DNA of 64,000 bases from Teichococcus coralli (GCF_009829925.1 NZ_SNVJ01000014.1:1-64000), one strand, 5' to 3'; counted from the stretch's first letter, positions 38,436 through 51,322 are shown. Notes: generated by a model from the sequence alone, not told the origin. Translations and numbers: made by a program.

Positions 38436-39482
38436 ATGAGCCACGCTGCGCCGAACCCTCCCGCCCTCCCGGAAGATTCGCCTCTCCCCGCCGTGGTGAC
38501 GCGGCTGGCCGCCGGTGCCGTGCCGCCCGAGGTGCAGGCCCTGCTGGCTGGGCCGCTTGGCCCGGCCGTGGCCGCCGCCGCCGGCTATGCCGGCAAGGCA
38601 CTGGCCGAGAACACCCGTCGTGCCTATGCCGCTGACTGGCGTGCCTTCACCGCCTGGTGCGCCGCCGGCGATGTCGTCCCCCTGCCGGCCGAGCCGGTGG
38701 TGATCGCCGGCCACCTGGCCAGCCTGGCGCCACAGCTCGGCCGCGCCGGTCTGAAGCGCCGCCTGGCGGCGATCGCCCATGCCCACCGGCAGGCCGGCCA
38801 GCCCTGGCAGCCCGGCCATCCCGTCATCCGCGCCACCCTGCGCGGCATCCTGGCCAGCCACGCGAAGCCCGTGCGTCCGGCCGCGGCGCTGACCTCGGCG
38901 GAGATCAAGCAGTTGCTCAACGCCTGCGGCAGTGATCTGGCGGGCCAGCGCGACCGCGCCCTGCTGCTGCTCGGCTTCGCCGGCGCGCTGCGCCGCTCGG
39001 AGCTGGTCGCGGTTGACCGCGAGCACCTGCGCTTCACCACCGAGGGGCTGACACTGCGTATCCCGCGCTCCAAGCGCGACCAGGAGGGGGAGGGGGCCAC
39101 GCTCGGCATCCCGCGCGGGCTCAACCCGCTCACCTGCCCGGTGCGCGCGGTGGAGCAGTGGTTGCGGCGGGCGCGCATCGACTACGGCGCGGTGTTCCGC
39201 CGCGTCACCGCCGCCGGCACGATGGAGGACCGGCTCAGCCCGCAGGGGGTCTGGCGCATCCTGCGCCGCCGCGCCGCCATCGCCGGGCTGACCGTGCACG
39301 CCAGCGAGCGGCTTTCTCCGCACGGGCTGCGGGCCGGGTTCATCACCGAGGCCTATCTGAACGGCGCGCGCGACGAGCAGGTGATGCACCACGCCCGGCA
39401 ATCCGACTTCGCCACCACGCAGGCCTATCGCCGCCGCGCGAAGATCACCCAGGACAGCCCCGCCCGGCTGCTCGATCTCTGA
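38436..39482 (+). CDS. Tyrosine recombinase (XerC/phage integrase type)
   Basis: This 348-residue site-specific recombinase has a SAM-like N-terminal DNA-binding domain (about 50-150, AENTRRAYAADWRAFTAWC) and a catalytic domain. Catalytic residues are Arg186 (GALRRSEL), His296 and Arg299 (SPHGLRAGF), His319 (MHHARQS) and Tyr331 (TTQAYRRR). ATG 38436 opens MSHAAPNPPALPED. Its TGA overlaps the next gene. The steady close packing with a conserved unknown gene and an scpA-like gene suggests a fixed functional cassette rather than an ordinary prophage integrase. Chromosome or replicon resolution is one possibility. Confidence 0.88.
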   Translation: MSHAAPNPPALPEDSPLPAVVTRLAAGAVPPEVQALLAGPLGPAVAAAAGYAGKALAENTRRAYAADWRAFTAWCAAGDVVPLPAEPVVIAGHLASLAPQLGRAGLKRRLAAIAHAHRQAGQPWQPGHPVIRATLRGILASHAKPVRPAAALTSAEIKQLLNACGSDLAGQRDRALLLLGFAGALRRSELVAVDREHLRFTTEGLTLRIPRSKRDQEGEGATLGIPRGLNPLTCPVRAVEQWLRRARIDYGAVFRRVTAAGTMEDRLSPQGVWRILRRRAAIAGLTVHASERLSPHGLRAGFITEAYLNGARDEQVMHHARQSDFATTQAYRRRAKITQDSPARLLDL

Positions 39483-40114
39483 ACCCGCCGACGCCGCTGG
39501 CGCTGCCGCATCCCGATTGGCTGCGCCACACGCTGACCGTCAGCGGGCCGGCCGTCGAGATGGCGCGCTTCCGTGCCGCCGCCGCGGGGCCGGGCGTGAT
39601 TCCCTGGGTGCTCGACCTCGACCGGATGGAGGAGGATTGGCGCCTGCAGCTGCTCGCCACGCCTGATGGGGCTCCGGCGATCAGCCTGGCGGGCGCGCAG
39701 ATCCTGGCGCGGCGGCTGCGCGACGCTGCGGCGGCCAACCACGCGCGCGCCCTGTCCCGCGGCGGCACGGACCGCCGCTGCCCCTTCGATCTGCACCGCC
39801 TCCACCCCATTCCCAACCACATCCTGGCGCTCGGTCCCGAGGACCCGGCGGCGCAGGCGTGGCTCTGGCGCCACTGGGGCACCACCCGCGCGTTGCGTCA
39901 CCTACGCCACCTGCCGGCGCCGGTGGACGCCCGCCGCACCCGCACGGACCGCCTGGCCGTGGAGTTCTGGTCGGCCGACTGGTCGCCCTGGCCGGCGCTG
40001 CGCCGCCTCCGCCAGCTGTGGCCGGAGCTGGTTTTGGACCTGCGGCCGCATTACGAGACCGAGGCCGTCGAAGCGCCGCCCCTCGCGCGGCCGCAGAAGG
40101 CCCGGCATGTCTGA
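39479..40114 (+). CDS. Conserved protein of unknown function in a recombinase-ScpA cassette
   Basis: This is a protein of about 211 residues. No ATG lies near the apparent 5' end. The recognisable sequence begins LALPHPDWLRHTLTVSGPA, so I place the start at CTG 39479, overlapping the recombinase stop (CTGA). The first ATG is at 39560 and would cut off that segment. Other landmarks are GVIPWVLDLDRMEEDW, RRCPFDLHRLHPIPNHIL, WLWRHWGTTRALRHL and EFWSADWSPWPALRRL; it is strikingly rich in Trp. There is no signal peptide or membrane segment. From memory, similar proteins sit beside recombinase and ScpA genes in other Alphaproteobacteria. Its role is unknown. Confidence 0.65.
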   Translation: MNPPTPLALPHPDWLRHTLTVSGPAVEMARFRAAAAGPGVIPWVLDLDRMEEDWRLQLLATPDGAPAISLAGAQILARRLRDAAAANHARALSRGGTDRRCPFDLHRLHPIPNHILALGPEDPAAQAWLWRHWGTTRALRHLRHLPAPVDARRTRTDRLAVEFWSADWSPWPALRRLRQLWPELVLDLRPHYETEAVEAPPLARPQKARHV

Positions 40115-40892
40115 GACGGTCGCCGGGCCGGGGGAGGTGGAGGCGCTCGCCGGCCGCACGCCGGTGCTGCGGGTGGAAGGCTTCGCGGGGCCGCTTGACT
40201 TCCTGCTGGAGCTGGTGCGCCGGCAACGGTTGGATCTGGCGCCGCTCTCCATTGTTGCGCTGACCGAGCAATTCGTCGCGGCGTGGGAAGCCAGCGCCGG
40301 GCGCGTGCCGCTGGAGCAGCGCGGCGCCTGGCTGGTGCTGGCGGCCGAGCTTGTTCGGCTGAAGTCGCAGCTGCTGGCGCCCCGCAGCGCGGCGGAAGCC
40401 GCCGAGGCGGAGATGGACGCGACCCGGCGGCTGGGGCAGTGGCAGGAACTCGCCGCGATGCGGCGCGCGGCGGCCTGGCTCGGCGCCCGACCGCAACTGG
40501 GTCGGGAGATGCATGCGCGAGGCCATCCGGAGCGGCCTCCGCAGCCCCAAGCGGCGGCAATCCTGGCCTTCTGGGAGGCAACGCTGGCCATGCTCGAGGG
40601 GCGGGCGGCACCGCAGCGGGCGGCGCCGGTGCCGCCTCCGCCGCCGCTCGACCTGTGGCGCGTGCCGGAAGCGCTGGTCTGGCTCCGCCGCCGGTTGGCC
40701 GAACACCCGGAGAGCGGGCTGCTGACGAGCTTTCTGCCCCGCATCTCGAAGATCGCGCCGCAAGCTCGCCTGAGGCGCCGCGCCGCCCTCGCCAGCACCT
40801 TTGTCGCCGCCCTCGAACTCGCACGGGAGGGGGAACTGCATCTGGCGCAAGCCGCCGCCTTTGCGCCGATCAGCCTGCAAATGGCACGCTGA
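40107..40892 (+). CDS. scpA: ScpA-like kleisin (segregation/condensation protein A)
   Basis: This 261-residue kleisin normally bridges SMC heads together with ScpB to compact and segregate chromosomes. The N-terminal motif VEGFAGPLDFLLELVRRQRL (residues about 24-43), then PLSIVALTEQF and LVLAAELVRLKSQLLAP, is characteristic. The C-terminal winged-helix part is recognisable (FVAALELAREGELHLAQ). The middle is Ala/Pro-rich. The start overlaps the upstream gene by 8 bp. No scpB follows, although the two are usually adjacent; instead tandem repeats and glpR come next. It may be the only ScpA with scpB elsewhere, or a second copy tied to the recombinase. Confidence 0.82.
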   Translation: MSETVAGPGEVEALAGRTPVLRVEGFAGPLDFLLELVRRQRLDLAPLSIVALTEQFVAAWEASAGRVPLEQRGAWLVLAAELVRLKSQLLAPRSAAEAAEAEMDATRRLGQWQELAAMRRAAAWLGARPQLGREMHARGHPERPPQPQAAAILAFWEATLAMLEGRAAPQRAAPVPPPPPLDLWRVPEALVWLRRRLAEHPESGLLTSFLPRISKIAPQARLRRRAALASTFVAALELAREGELHLAQAAAFAPISLQMAR

Positions 40893-40908
40893 GAACGTGT
40901 TATCCCCA

Positions 40909-40950
40909 GACTCCGGGGAGAAGACTCCGGGGAGAATCCTCCGGAGAGAA
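40909..40950. repeat. Three tandem 14-bp repeats after scpA
   Basis: GACTCCGGGGAGAA is repeated exactly at 40909-40922 and 40923-40936, and a third copy at 40937-40950 reads TCCTCCGGAGAGAA. Each unit carries a near-palindromic CTCCGGGGAG core, so each could bind a dimer or form a small hairpin. The array begins 16 bp after the scpA stop. The rest of the gap to glpR (to 41254) shows no gene. Confidence 0.75.
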
Positions 40951-41254
40951 TCCTGTCGCAATCCCTGGGGACGGCGTGTCACACCCCTTGGAGCGCAGGG
41001 TGCTTGTTCCACGCTGCGGCGCCTGCCGCGTGGCCGTGGCCGTGGTTGCCAGCATCACCCGAAGAGCATCGCCGCAGGCTTTGCCAGGTGCTGTCCCGTG
41101 ACTTCCTGCACGTCCAGGGCTGCGGGCGGGAAACGCGTCACCCTTGGTCGTCGGACCCTGGCTTTCGGTGGCTCCCATCGCGATGCGTCACCCCTCCGCA
41201 ACGGGCGTGGCGCGGCTTTCCTTGGCGGATGCTCCGGCGCATGGTGCCTCCGCG

Positions 41255-42091
41255 ATGACCCTTTCCTTTGATGACCTGTCCGAACGGCAGCGCGCGATCC
41301 TGGCCCTGGCGCGAGAAGCGGGACGCGTCACGGTCGAGGACCTGGCCGGTCGCTTCGAGGTCAGCCCGCAGACCATCCGCAAGGACCTGAACCTGCTTTG
41401 CGAGCACCGGCTGCTGGCCCGGCTGCATGGCGGGGCGACGCTGGCTTCCGGCGTCGAGAACCTCGGCTATGGCGCGAGGCGGGCACTGGCGCATGAGGCC
41501 AAGCGCCGCATCGCCGCGCGCTGCGCCGCGCTGATCCCCGACGGCTCCTCGCTCTTCATCAACATCGGCACGACAACGGAGGAGGTGGCGCGTGCCCTGG
41601 CCGGCCATCGCAACCTCCTGGTGGTGACCAACAACATCCATGTCGTCACCATCCTGCTGCCCTGCGCGGGCGTGGAGGTGGTGGTGGCGGGCGGGCCGGT
41701 GCGGCGCTCCGACGGCGGCATCACCGGCGAGGCGACGCTGGACCTTGTCGCGCAGTTCAAGCTCGACTTCGCCGTGGTCGGCGCCTCGGCGCTGGACGGG
41801 GATGGCAGCCTGCTCGACTTCGACTACCGGGAAGTTCGCGTCTCCCGGGCCATTCTCGGCAATGCGCGGCACCCCATCCTGGTGGCCGATGCCGGCAAGT
41901 TCGAGCGTTCCGCCCCGGTCCGCATCGGCCACGTCTCCCAGTTGCACTGCGTGGTGACCGACCGGCCGCCGCCCGCCCGCTTCGCCGAGGCCTGCCGGCA
42001 GGCCGGCACGCGGCTGGAGATCGCCAGGCCGGGCGAAGAAGCCGGGGAGGAGGGCGACGAAACCGAAATGCCTGAAATCGAAACTCCCTGA
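41255..42091 (+). CDS. glpR: DeoR-family repressor, GlpR-like
   Basis: This 278-residue regulator has an N-terminal helix-turn-helix (residues about 8-62, RQRAILALAREAGRVTVEDL, then VSPQTIRKDLNLL) and a DeoR sugar-phosphate-binding domain with FINIGTTTEEVARAL and NNIHVV. It continues with DFAVVGASALD and DYREVRVSRAIL. GlpR proteins sense glycerol-3-phosphate and release glp promoters. It is 78 bp upstream of glpD, and the spacer holds a direct repeat that could be its operator. The C-terminal 20 residues are an acidic tail. ATG 41255 starts the helix-turn-helix directly; longer in-frame starts are less likely. Confidence 0.88.
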   Translation: MTLSFDDLSERQRAILALAREAGRVTVEDLAGRFEVSPQTIRKDLNLLCEHRLLARLHGGATLASGVENLGYGARRALAHEAKRRIAARCAALIPDGSSLFINIGTTTEEVARALAGHRNLLVVTNNIHVVTILLPCAGVEVVVAGGPVRRSDGGITGEATLDLVAQFKLDFAVVGASALDGDGSLLDFDYREVRVSRAILGNARHPILVADAGKFERSAPVRIGHVSQLHCVVTDRPPPARFAEACRQAGTRLEIARPGEEAGEEGDETEMPEIETP

Positions 42092-42125
42092 AGCGCGGTT
42101 CGCGCGTTAATTTTCACTTGTCACT

Positions 42126-42152
42126 TTCGTTCGCGTGTTTCAAGCTTCGTTC
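42126..42152. promoter_or_regulatory. Candidate GlpR operator: TTCGTTC direct repeat
   Basis: TTCGTTC occurs at 42126-42132 and 42146-42152, exactly 20 bp apart, in the 78-bp glpR-glpD gap. DeoR-type regulators commonly bind TTCG-containing direct repeats about two helical turns apart. The region is AT-richer than its surroundings (TTAATTTTCAC just upstream), as expected for a promoter. The assignment is inference. Confidence 0.5.
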
Positions 42153-42169
42153 CTGTCAGGGAACAGCGG

Positions 42170-43720
42170 GTGCCGCGCATGCCGGAAAGCGGGGTGCAGG
42201 ATCTTCTCGTCGTCGGCGGGGGCGTGAACGGCTGCGGCATCGCGCGCGATGCGGCGGGGCGCGGCCTGTCGGTGACCCTGGCCGAGCAGGGCGACCTGGC
42301 CGGCGCCACCTCCTCGGCCTCCACCAAGCTGATCCATGGCGGGCTGCGCTACCTGGAATACCGCGAGTTCCGCCTGGTGCGGGAAGCCCTGGCGGAGCGG
42401 GAGGTTCTGCTGCGCGCCGCGCCGCACATCGTCTGGCCCCTGCGCTTCGTGCTGCCGCACCATGCCGGGCTGCGGCCCTGGCCGCTGCTGCGGCTCGGCC
42501 TGTTCCTCTATGACCATCTCGGCGGGCGGCGCCTCCTGCCGCCGACGCGGGCGCTGGACCTGCGGCGCGACCCGGCCGGCGCGCCGCTGCGCCCGGAGTT
42601 TCGCCGCGGCTTCGAGTATTCCGACTGCTGGGTGGAGGATGCGCGCCTCGTCGTGCTGAACGCGCGCGATGCGGCCGACCGTGGCGCCACGGTGCTGACC
42701 CGCACGCGCTGCCTGTCCGCGCGGCGGGAGGCGGGGCTCTGGCGGGCGACGTTGCGCGACGAGGCCAGCGGCACCACGCGGGAAGTGGCGGCGCGGGTGC
42801 TGGTGAACGCCGCCGGGGCCTGGGTCTCCCGTGTGGCGGCGGAGGTCGCTGGGGTGCAGGCGCCGGCGCGTGTGCGGCTGGTCAAGGGCAGCCATATCGT
42901 CACCCGGCGCCTCTTCGGCCATGACCGCTGCTACACCTTCCAGAACGCCGATGGCCGCGTCTGCTTCGCCATTCCCTACGAGGAGGACTTCACCCTCATC
43001 GGCACCACCGACGAGGACGTCTCCGGCGACCCGGCGGCACCCGCCATCTCCCCCGCGGAGACCACCTATCTCTGCCAGGCCGTCAGCGCCTATTTCCGGC
43101 AGCCGGTGAACGTTTCGGATGTGGTTTGGAGTTACGCCGGCATCCGTCCCCTCTATGATGACGGCGCGAGCGACGCCCAGGCGGCGACCCGCGACTACGT
43201 CCTGGCACTGGACGAGCAAAACAGGGGGGAGGCGCCGCTCTTGTCGATCTTCGGCGGCAAGATCACGACCTATCGCCGGCTGGCCGAGGCCGCCCTGGCC
43301 CGGCTCGCGCCGTTCTTCCCCGGCATGGGCATGCCCTGGACCGCCAGCACGGCGCTGCCCGGCGGCGACTTCCCCTGGAACGGCGCGGCCGACCTCGCGG
43401 CGGCGCTGCGCGGCGCCTATCCCTTTCTCTCGCCCCCGCAGGCGCGCCGGCTGGTGCGGCGCTACGGCACGCGCGCCGCCGCCATGCTGGGCGATGCGCG
43501 CAGCGAGGCCGATCTCGGCGTGCAATTCGGTGCCGGGTTGAGCGCCCGCGAGGTGGACTGGCAGATGCGCGAGGAATGGGCGCGCGCGCCGGCCGACATC
43601 CTCTGGCGCCGCAGCAAGCTCGGCCTGCGGATCGATGCCGCCGGGCAGGCGGCACTCGCCGACTGGATGGCGCGGGCGCGGCCGGTGGTGGCCAGGGCGG
43701 CGGGGAGGGCGGCGGAATGA
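42170..43720 (+). CDS. glpD: Glycerol-3-phosphate dehydrogenase (FAD, respiratory)
   Basis: This 516-residue membrane-associated flavoenzyme oxidises glycerol-3-phosphate to dihydroxyacetone phosphate and passes electrons to quinone. The FAD-binding start is DLLVVGGGVNGCGIARDAAG; further GlpD motifs are SSASTKLIHGGLRYLE, VLVNAAGAWV, PYEEDFTLIGTTD and SIFGGKITTYRRLAE, with the C-terminal alpha domain after about 370. I chose GTG 42170 because AGGGAA lies seven bases before it; ATG 42179 is the alternative. It opens the glycerol operon, and its stop overlaps glpS by four bases. Confidence 0.92.
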   Translation: MPRMPESGVQDLLVVGGGVNGCGIARDAAGRGLSVTLAEQGDLAGATSSASTKLIHGGLRYLEYREFRLVREALAEREVLLRAAPHIVWPLRFVLPHHAGLRPWPLLRLGLFLYDHLGGRRLLPPTRALDLRRDPAGAPLRPEFRRGFEYSDCWVEDARLVVLNARDAADRGATVLTRTRCLSARREAGLWRATLRDEASGTTREVAARVLVNAAGAWVSRVAAEVAGVQAPARVRLVKGSHIVTRRLFGHDRCYTFQNADGRVCFAIPYEEDFTLIGTTDEDVSGDPAAPAISPAETTYLCQAVSAYFRQPVNVSDVVWSYAGIRPLYDDGASDAQAATRDYVLALDEQNRGEAPLLSIFGGKITTYRRLAEAALARLAPFFPGMGMPWTASTALPGGDFPWNGAADLAAALRGAYPFLSPPQARRLVRRYGTRAAAMLGDARSEADLGVQFGAGLSAREVDWQMREEWARAPADILWRRSKLGLRIDAAGQAALADWMARARPVVARAAGRAAE

Positions 43721-44795
43721 GCCTCGCCCTGCGCGGCGTCGGGCTCTCGGCGGGCGGCCGGGCCGTGCTCCACCCCGTGACGCTCGACCTCGCGCCGGGC
43801 CAGCCCAACGTCCTGCTCGGCCCGACGGGCGCGGGCAAGACCACGCTGCTGCGGCTGATGGCCGGGCTGGACCGGCCCGGCGCCGGGCGCATCCTGGCCG
43901 AGGGGCGCGACGTGACCGGCCTGCCGCCGCGCCGCCGCAGCGTCGCCATGGTCTACCAGCAGTTCATCAACTACCCCACGCTCAGCGTCTTCGAGAACAT
44001 CGCCTCGCCGCTGCGCGTGGCCCGCCTCCCGCGCGACGAGATCGGCCGGCGGGTGCGCGAGGCCGCGCGGCTGCTGCGGCTGGAGCCCTTCCTGGCACGC
44101 CGCCCCTCGGAGCTGTCGGGCGGCCAGCAGCAGCGCACCGCCATCGCCCGCGCCCTGGTGAAGCGGGCGGCGCTGGTGCTGATGGACGAGCCGCTGGCCA
44201 ACCTGGACTACAAGCTGCGCGAGGAACTGCGCGAGGAGTTGCCCCGCCTCTTCGCCGAGAGCGGCAGCGTCTTCGTCTATGCCACCACCGAGCCGGCCGA
44301 GGCGCTGATGCTGGGCGGGCAGGTGGCCACCCTCTCGGAAGGCCGGCTGACCCAGTTCGGCCCCGCCGGGGTGGTGTTCCGCCGCCCGGCCGACCTGGCG
44401 ACGGCGCGCGTCTTCTCCGACCCGCCGCTGAACGAGGCGCCGGCGGAACTCTCGGGCGGGCGGCTGCATCTCGGCGCGGGCATCACCCTGCCGGCGCCGC
44501 CCGGTCTGCCGGAGAGCGGCCGCTTCACGCTGGGCATCCGCGCCCATGAGCTTTCCCTCGACCCGCTACCCGGGGCGGTGGCGCTGCCGGCGCGGGCGCG
44601 GCTCGCCGAGGTGACGGGCTCGGAGAGCTATGTCCATCTCGACATCGGCGACCTGGCCTGGGTGGTGCTGGCGCCCGGCGTGCGGCGGCCGGAGCCGGGC
44701 ACGGCAGTGACGGTCTATTTCGATCCGCAGCGGGTGCTGCTCTTCGACGCCCGGGGCAGGCTGTCGGCGACGCCCGACCTGGTGGAGGCCGCCTG

Positions 44796-44796
<1 letters not shown>
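43717..44796 (+). CDS. glpS: Glycerol ABC transporter ATPase GlpS
   Basis: This is a 359-residue ATPase, first of two in the Rhizobium-type glycerol importer. Walker A is GPTGAGKTT, the Q loop sits in YQQFINYPTLSVFENIASPL, the signature is LSGGQQQRTAIARAL, Walker B LVLMDEPLANLDYKLRE, and the switch region reads YATTEPAEAL, lacking the usual switch His (THD). The C-terminal TOBE-like domain has GIRAHELSLDP. The ATG overlaps the glpD stop (ATGA). It works as a heterodimer with GlpT in the known system. Confidence 0.88.
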
Positions 44797-45857
<1,061 letters not shown>

Positions 45858-45860
45858 GCC

Positions 45861-46753
<893 letters not shown>

Positions 46754-46757
<4 letters not shown>

Positions 46758-47635
46758 GCGAGGCCCGTCCCCGCACCATGGCGGCGGCGCCCGCGCTGCC
46801 CGCCCTCCACAGGCCGGCGCGGGAGGGCGCGCTGCGGGCCGCGCTGCCGCGCCTCGTGCTCGGCCTCTACCTGCTTTTCCTGCTGGTGCCGATCTACTGG
46901 CTGGTCAACATGAGCTTCAAGACCAACCTGGAGATCAGCTCGGCCATGACGCTCTGGCCGCGCGAGCCGACGCTGGACAACTATCGCCGCATCTTCACCG
47001 ATCCCTCCTGGTATGGCGGCTACATCAACAGCCTGAAATACGTGCTGCTGAACACGGCGATCTCGCTCGCCGTCGCGCTGCCGGCGGCCTATGCCTTCAG
47101 CCGCTACCGCTTTCTCGGCGACAAGCACCTGTTCTTCTGGCTGCTGTCCAACCGCATGGCGCCGCCGGCGGTCTTCGCGCTGCCCTTCTTCCAGCTCTAC
47201 AGCGCCGTGGGCCTGTTCGACACGCCCTGGGCCGTGGCGCTGGCGCACTGCGTCTTCAACGTGCCGCTCGCCGTCTGGATCCTGGAGGGCTTCATGTCCG
47301 GCGTGCCGCGCGAGATCGACGAGACGGCGGCGATCGACGGCTGGTCCTTTCCCGCCTTCTTCATCCGCCTCTTCCTGCCGCTGGTGGCGGGCGGCGTCGG
47401 CGTGGCGGGCTTCTTCTGCTTCATGTTCTCCTGGGTCGAGCTGCTGCTGGCCCGAACCCTGACCACGGTGAACGCCAAGCCCATTGTCGCCACCATGACG
47501 CGCACCGTCTCGGCCGCGGGCATGGACTGGGGCCTGCTGGCGGCCGCCGGCGTGCTGACCATCATTCCCGGCGCCGTGGTGATCTGGTTCGTCCGCAACC
47601 ACATCGCGCGCGGCTTCGCGCTCGGCCGCGTGTGA
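46754..47635 (+). CDS. glpQ: Glycerol ABC transporter permease GlpQ
   Basis: This is a 293-residue inner-membrane permease, partner of GlpP. A roughly 34-residue cytoplasmic tail precedes the first helix (LVLGLYLLFLLVPIYWLVNM). The docking loop is GVPREIDETAAIDGWSFPAF, preceded by NVPLAVWILEGFM. The end FVRNHIARGFALGRV is characteristic of this group. ATG overlaps the glpP stop. It is not the phosphodiesterase called GlpQ in E. coli. Confidence 0.9.
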
Positions 47636-47648
47636 GGGGGGCATCGCC

Positions 47649-47930
47649 ATGGACCTTTCCTGGATGGCCTGGACCTGGCCCTCGGCCCTGTTCTTCGGCC
47701 TTTTCCTGGCGGTGCTGCTGGTGATGACGCTGCTCGCCCTCCGCTGGCCCGAGACCGAGCGCATCGGCATCCTGCGCCTGCCCACCACGCGCGGCGACCG
47801 GCTCTTCCTGACGCTGCTCGGCGCCGCCTTCATTCATCTGGGCTGGCTGGCGCTGGCGGGCGAGGCGCCGCTCTGGGGCGCCAGCCTGCTTTCGCTGCTT
47901 TTCGGCGCGGCGATGTTCCGCTGGGCCTGA
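47649..47930 (+). CDS. glpU: Small membrane protein GlpU (DUF2160)
   Basis: This 93-residue protein has three hydrophobic stretches: about residues 12-31, 53-69 and 76-91. The central part is RWPETERIGILRLPTTRGDRLF, the DUF2160 hallmark. Genes of this type sit between glpQ and glpV in rhizobial glycerol operons. The function is not established; it may be an accessory subunit of the transporter. It lies 13 bp after glpQ. Confidence 0.85.
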   Translation: MDLSWMAWTWPSALFFGLFLAVLLVMTLLALRWPETERIGILRLPTTRGDRLFLTLLGAAFIHLGWLALAGEAPLWGASLLSLLFGAAMFRWA

Positions 47931-47983
47931 ACCGGGCGCGCCCGCCGGGGTTCCGGGCGCCAAGCACGACGGAGGAAATGAAC

Positions 47984-49756
<1,773 letters not shown>

Positions 49757-49764
49757 CCTGACCG

Positions 49765-49792
49765 GACGGGGGCGGCATGCGCCTCCCCCGTC
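49765..49792 (+). terminator. Hairpin between glpV and glpK
   Basis: GACGGGGG (49765-49772) pairs with CCCCCGTC (49785-49792), an 8-bp GC-rich stem with a 12-base loop, followed by GCCTCTTT. It resembles an attenuator or an mRNA-stabilising hairpin that could lower glpK relative to the abundant binding protein. The T-tract is weak, so full termination is unlikely. Confidence 0.45.
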
Positions 49793-49816
49793 GCCTCTTT
49801 CGCCAGGGACCTCCCC

Positions 49817-51322
49817 ATGCCTGCCAACGGCCATGTGCTCGCCCTCGACCAGGGCACCACCTCCACCCGCGCCATCCTCTACCGCACGCCGGAGCTGGTG
49901 CCGGTCGCCACGGCGCAGCGCGAGTTCGCGCAGCACTTCCCGGCCTCGGGCTGGGTGGAGCACGCGCCGGAGGATCTGTGGGAAAGCTCCCTCGCGGTGA
50001 TGCGGGAGGCGCTTGCCAGGGCGGGGCTGCGGCCGGCCGACATCGCGGGCATCGGCATCGCCAACCAGCGGGAGACGGCGCTGGTCTGGGACCGCCGCAG
50101 CGGGCGGCCGATCCACCGGGCCATCGTCTGGCAGGACCGCCGCACCGCCGGGGCCTGCGCGGCGCTGCGCGAGGCGGGCCATGCGGCGCGGGTGGCGGAG
50201 GTGACGGGCCTGCTGATCGACCCCTATTTCTCCGCCACCAAGATCGCTTGGATGCTGGACGCGGTGCCCGGCGCGCGCGAGGCGGCGGCGCGCGGCGAGC
50301 TGGCCTTCGGCACGGTGGACAGTTTCCTGCTGTGGCGCCTGACCGAAGGCCGGGTGCATGCCACCGACGCCACCAATGCGGCCCGCACGCTGCTGTTCGA
50401 CATCCGCCAGGGCCGGTGGGATGCCGGGCTTTGCGAGCTGTTCCGCGTGCCGATCTCCATGCTGCCGGAGGTGCGCGACTGCGCCGCCGAGTTCGGCACC
50501 ACCGGCGTGCTGGGCGGGAGGGTTCCGGTGCTGGGCATCGCCGGCGACCAGCAGGCGGCGACGCTGGGGCAGGCCTGCCTCCGCCCGGGCATGGTGAAGG
50601 CCACCTATGGCACCGGCTGCTTCGCCCTGGTGAACACGGGGGAGCGGCTGGTGGCCTCGCGGCACCGGCTCTTGACCACCATCGCCTACCAGCTCGGCGG
50701 CCGCCGCACCTATGCGCTGGAGGGCGCCATCTTCGTCGCGGGCGCCGCGGTGCAGTGGCTGCGCGACGGGCTGCGGCTGATCCGCGACGCCGCCGAGAGC
50801 GGCGCGCTGGCGGCGCGCTCCGACCCCGCGGCGCGGCTCTACCTGGTGCCGGCCTTTGTCGGGCTCGGCGTGCCGCATTGGGATTCCGAGGCGCGCGGCG
50901 CCATCTACGGGCTGACCCGCGCCTCCGGCCCGGCCGACTTCGCGCGTGCCGCGCTGGAAAGCGTCGGCTACCAGACGTGCGACCTGATCACGGCCATGCA
51001 GTCCGACATGGCGGGCCTGACCGAGGCCGGCGAGGCGGTGCTGCGGGTCGATGGGGGCATGGTGGCGTCGGACTGGACCATGCAGTTCCTGGCCGACATC
51101 CTGGGGGCGCCGGTGGACCGGCCGGTGCTGCAGGAAACCACCGCGCTCGGCGCCGCCTATCTCGCCGGGCTGCAGGCCGGGCTATGCCCGGAGCCGGAAG
51201 GCTTCGCCCGGCACTGGCAACTGCAGCGGCGCTTCCTTCCCGCCATGCCTGCCGAGGCCCGCGAGGCGGCTTATCAGGGCTGGCGCCGCGCCGTGCGCCG
51301 AACCCTTTCCAGCGTGCTGTGA
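49817..51322 (+). CDS. glpK: Glycerol kinase
   Basis: This is a 501-residue FGGY-family kinase converting glycerol to glycerol-3-phosphate. It has the ATP-loop start [15 protein letters not shown], the glycerol-binding region [19 protein letters not shown], then [14 protein letters not shown], the hinge [14 protein letters not shown], and the second FGGY signature region with [16 protein letters not shown]. Length and all motifs are normal. AGGGA lies before the ATG. It completes the pathway GlpSTPQUV import, GlpK, GlpD in one locus. Confidence 0.93.
   Translation: MPANGHVLALDQGTTSTRAILYRTPELVPVATAQREFAQHFPASGWVEHAPEDLWESSLAVMREALARAGLRPADIAGIGIANQRETALVWDRRSGRPIHRAIVWQDRRTAGACAALREAGHAARVAEVTGLLIDPYFSATKIAWMLDAVPGAREAAARGELAFGTVDSFLLWRLTEGRVHATDATNAARTLLFDIRQGRWDAGLCELFRVPISMLPEVRDCAAEFGTTGVLGGRVPVLGIAGDQQAATLGQACLRPGMVKATYGTGCFALVNTGERLVASRHRLLTTIAYQLGGRRTYALEGAIFVAGAAVQWLRDGLRLIRDAAESGALAARSDPAARLYLVPAFVGLGVPHWDSEARGAIYGLTRASGPADFARAALESVGYQTCDLITAMQSDMAGLTEAGEAVLRVDGGMVASDWTMQFLADILGAPVDRPVLQETTALGAAYLAGLQAGLCPEPEGFARHWQLQRRFLPAMPAEAREAAYQGWRRAVRRTLSSVL

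Noticed and set aside
38436-39482. Prophage integrase
   Set aside because: No phage genes, tRNA target or flanking attachment repeats are present. The gene overlaps a conserved unknown gene and scpA instead.
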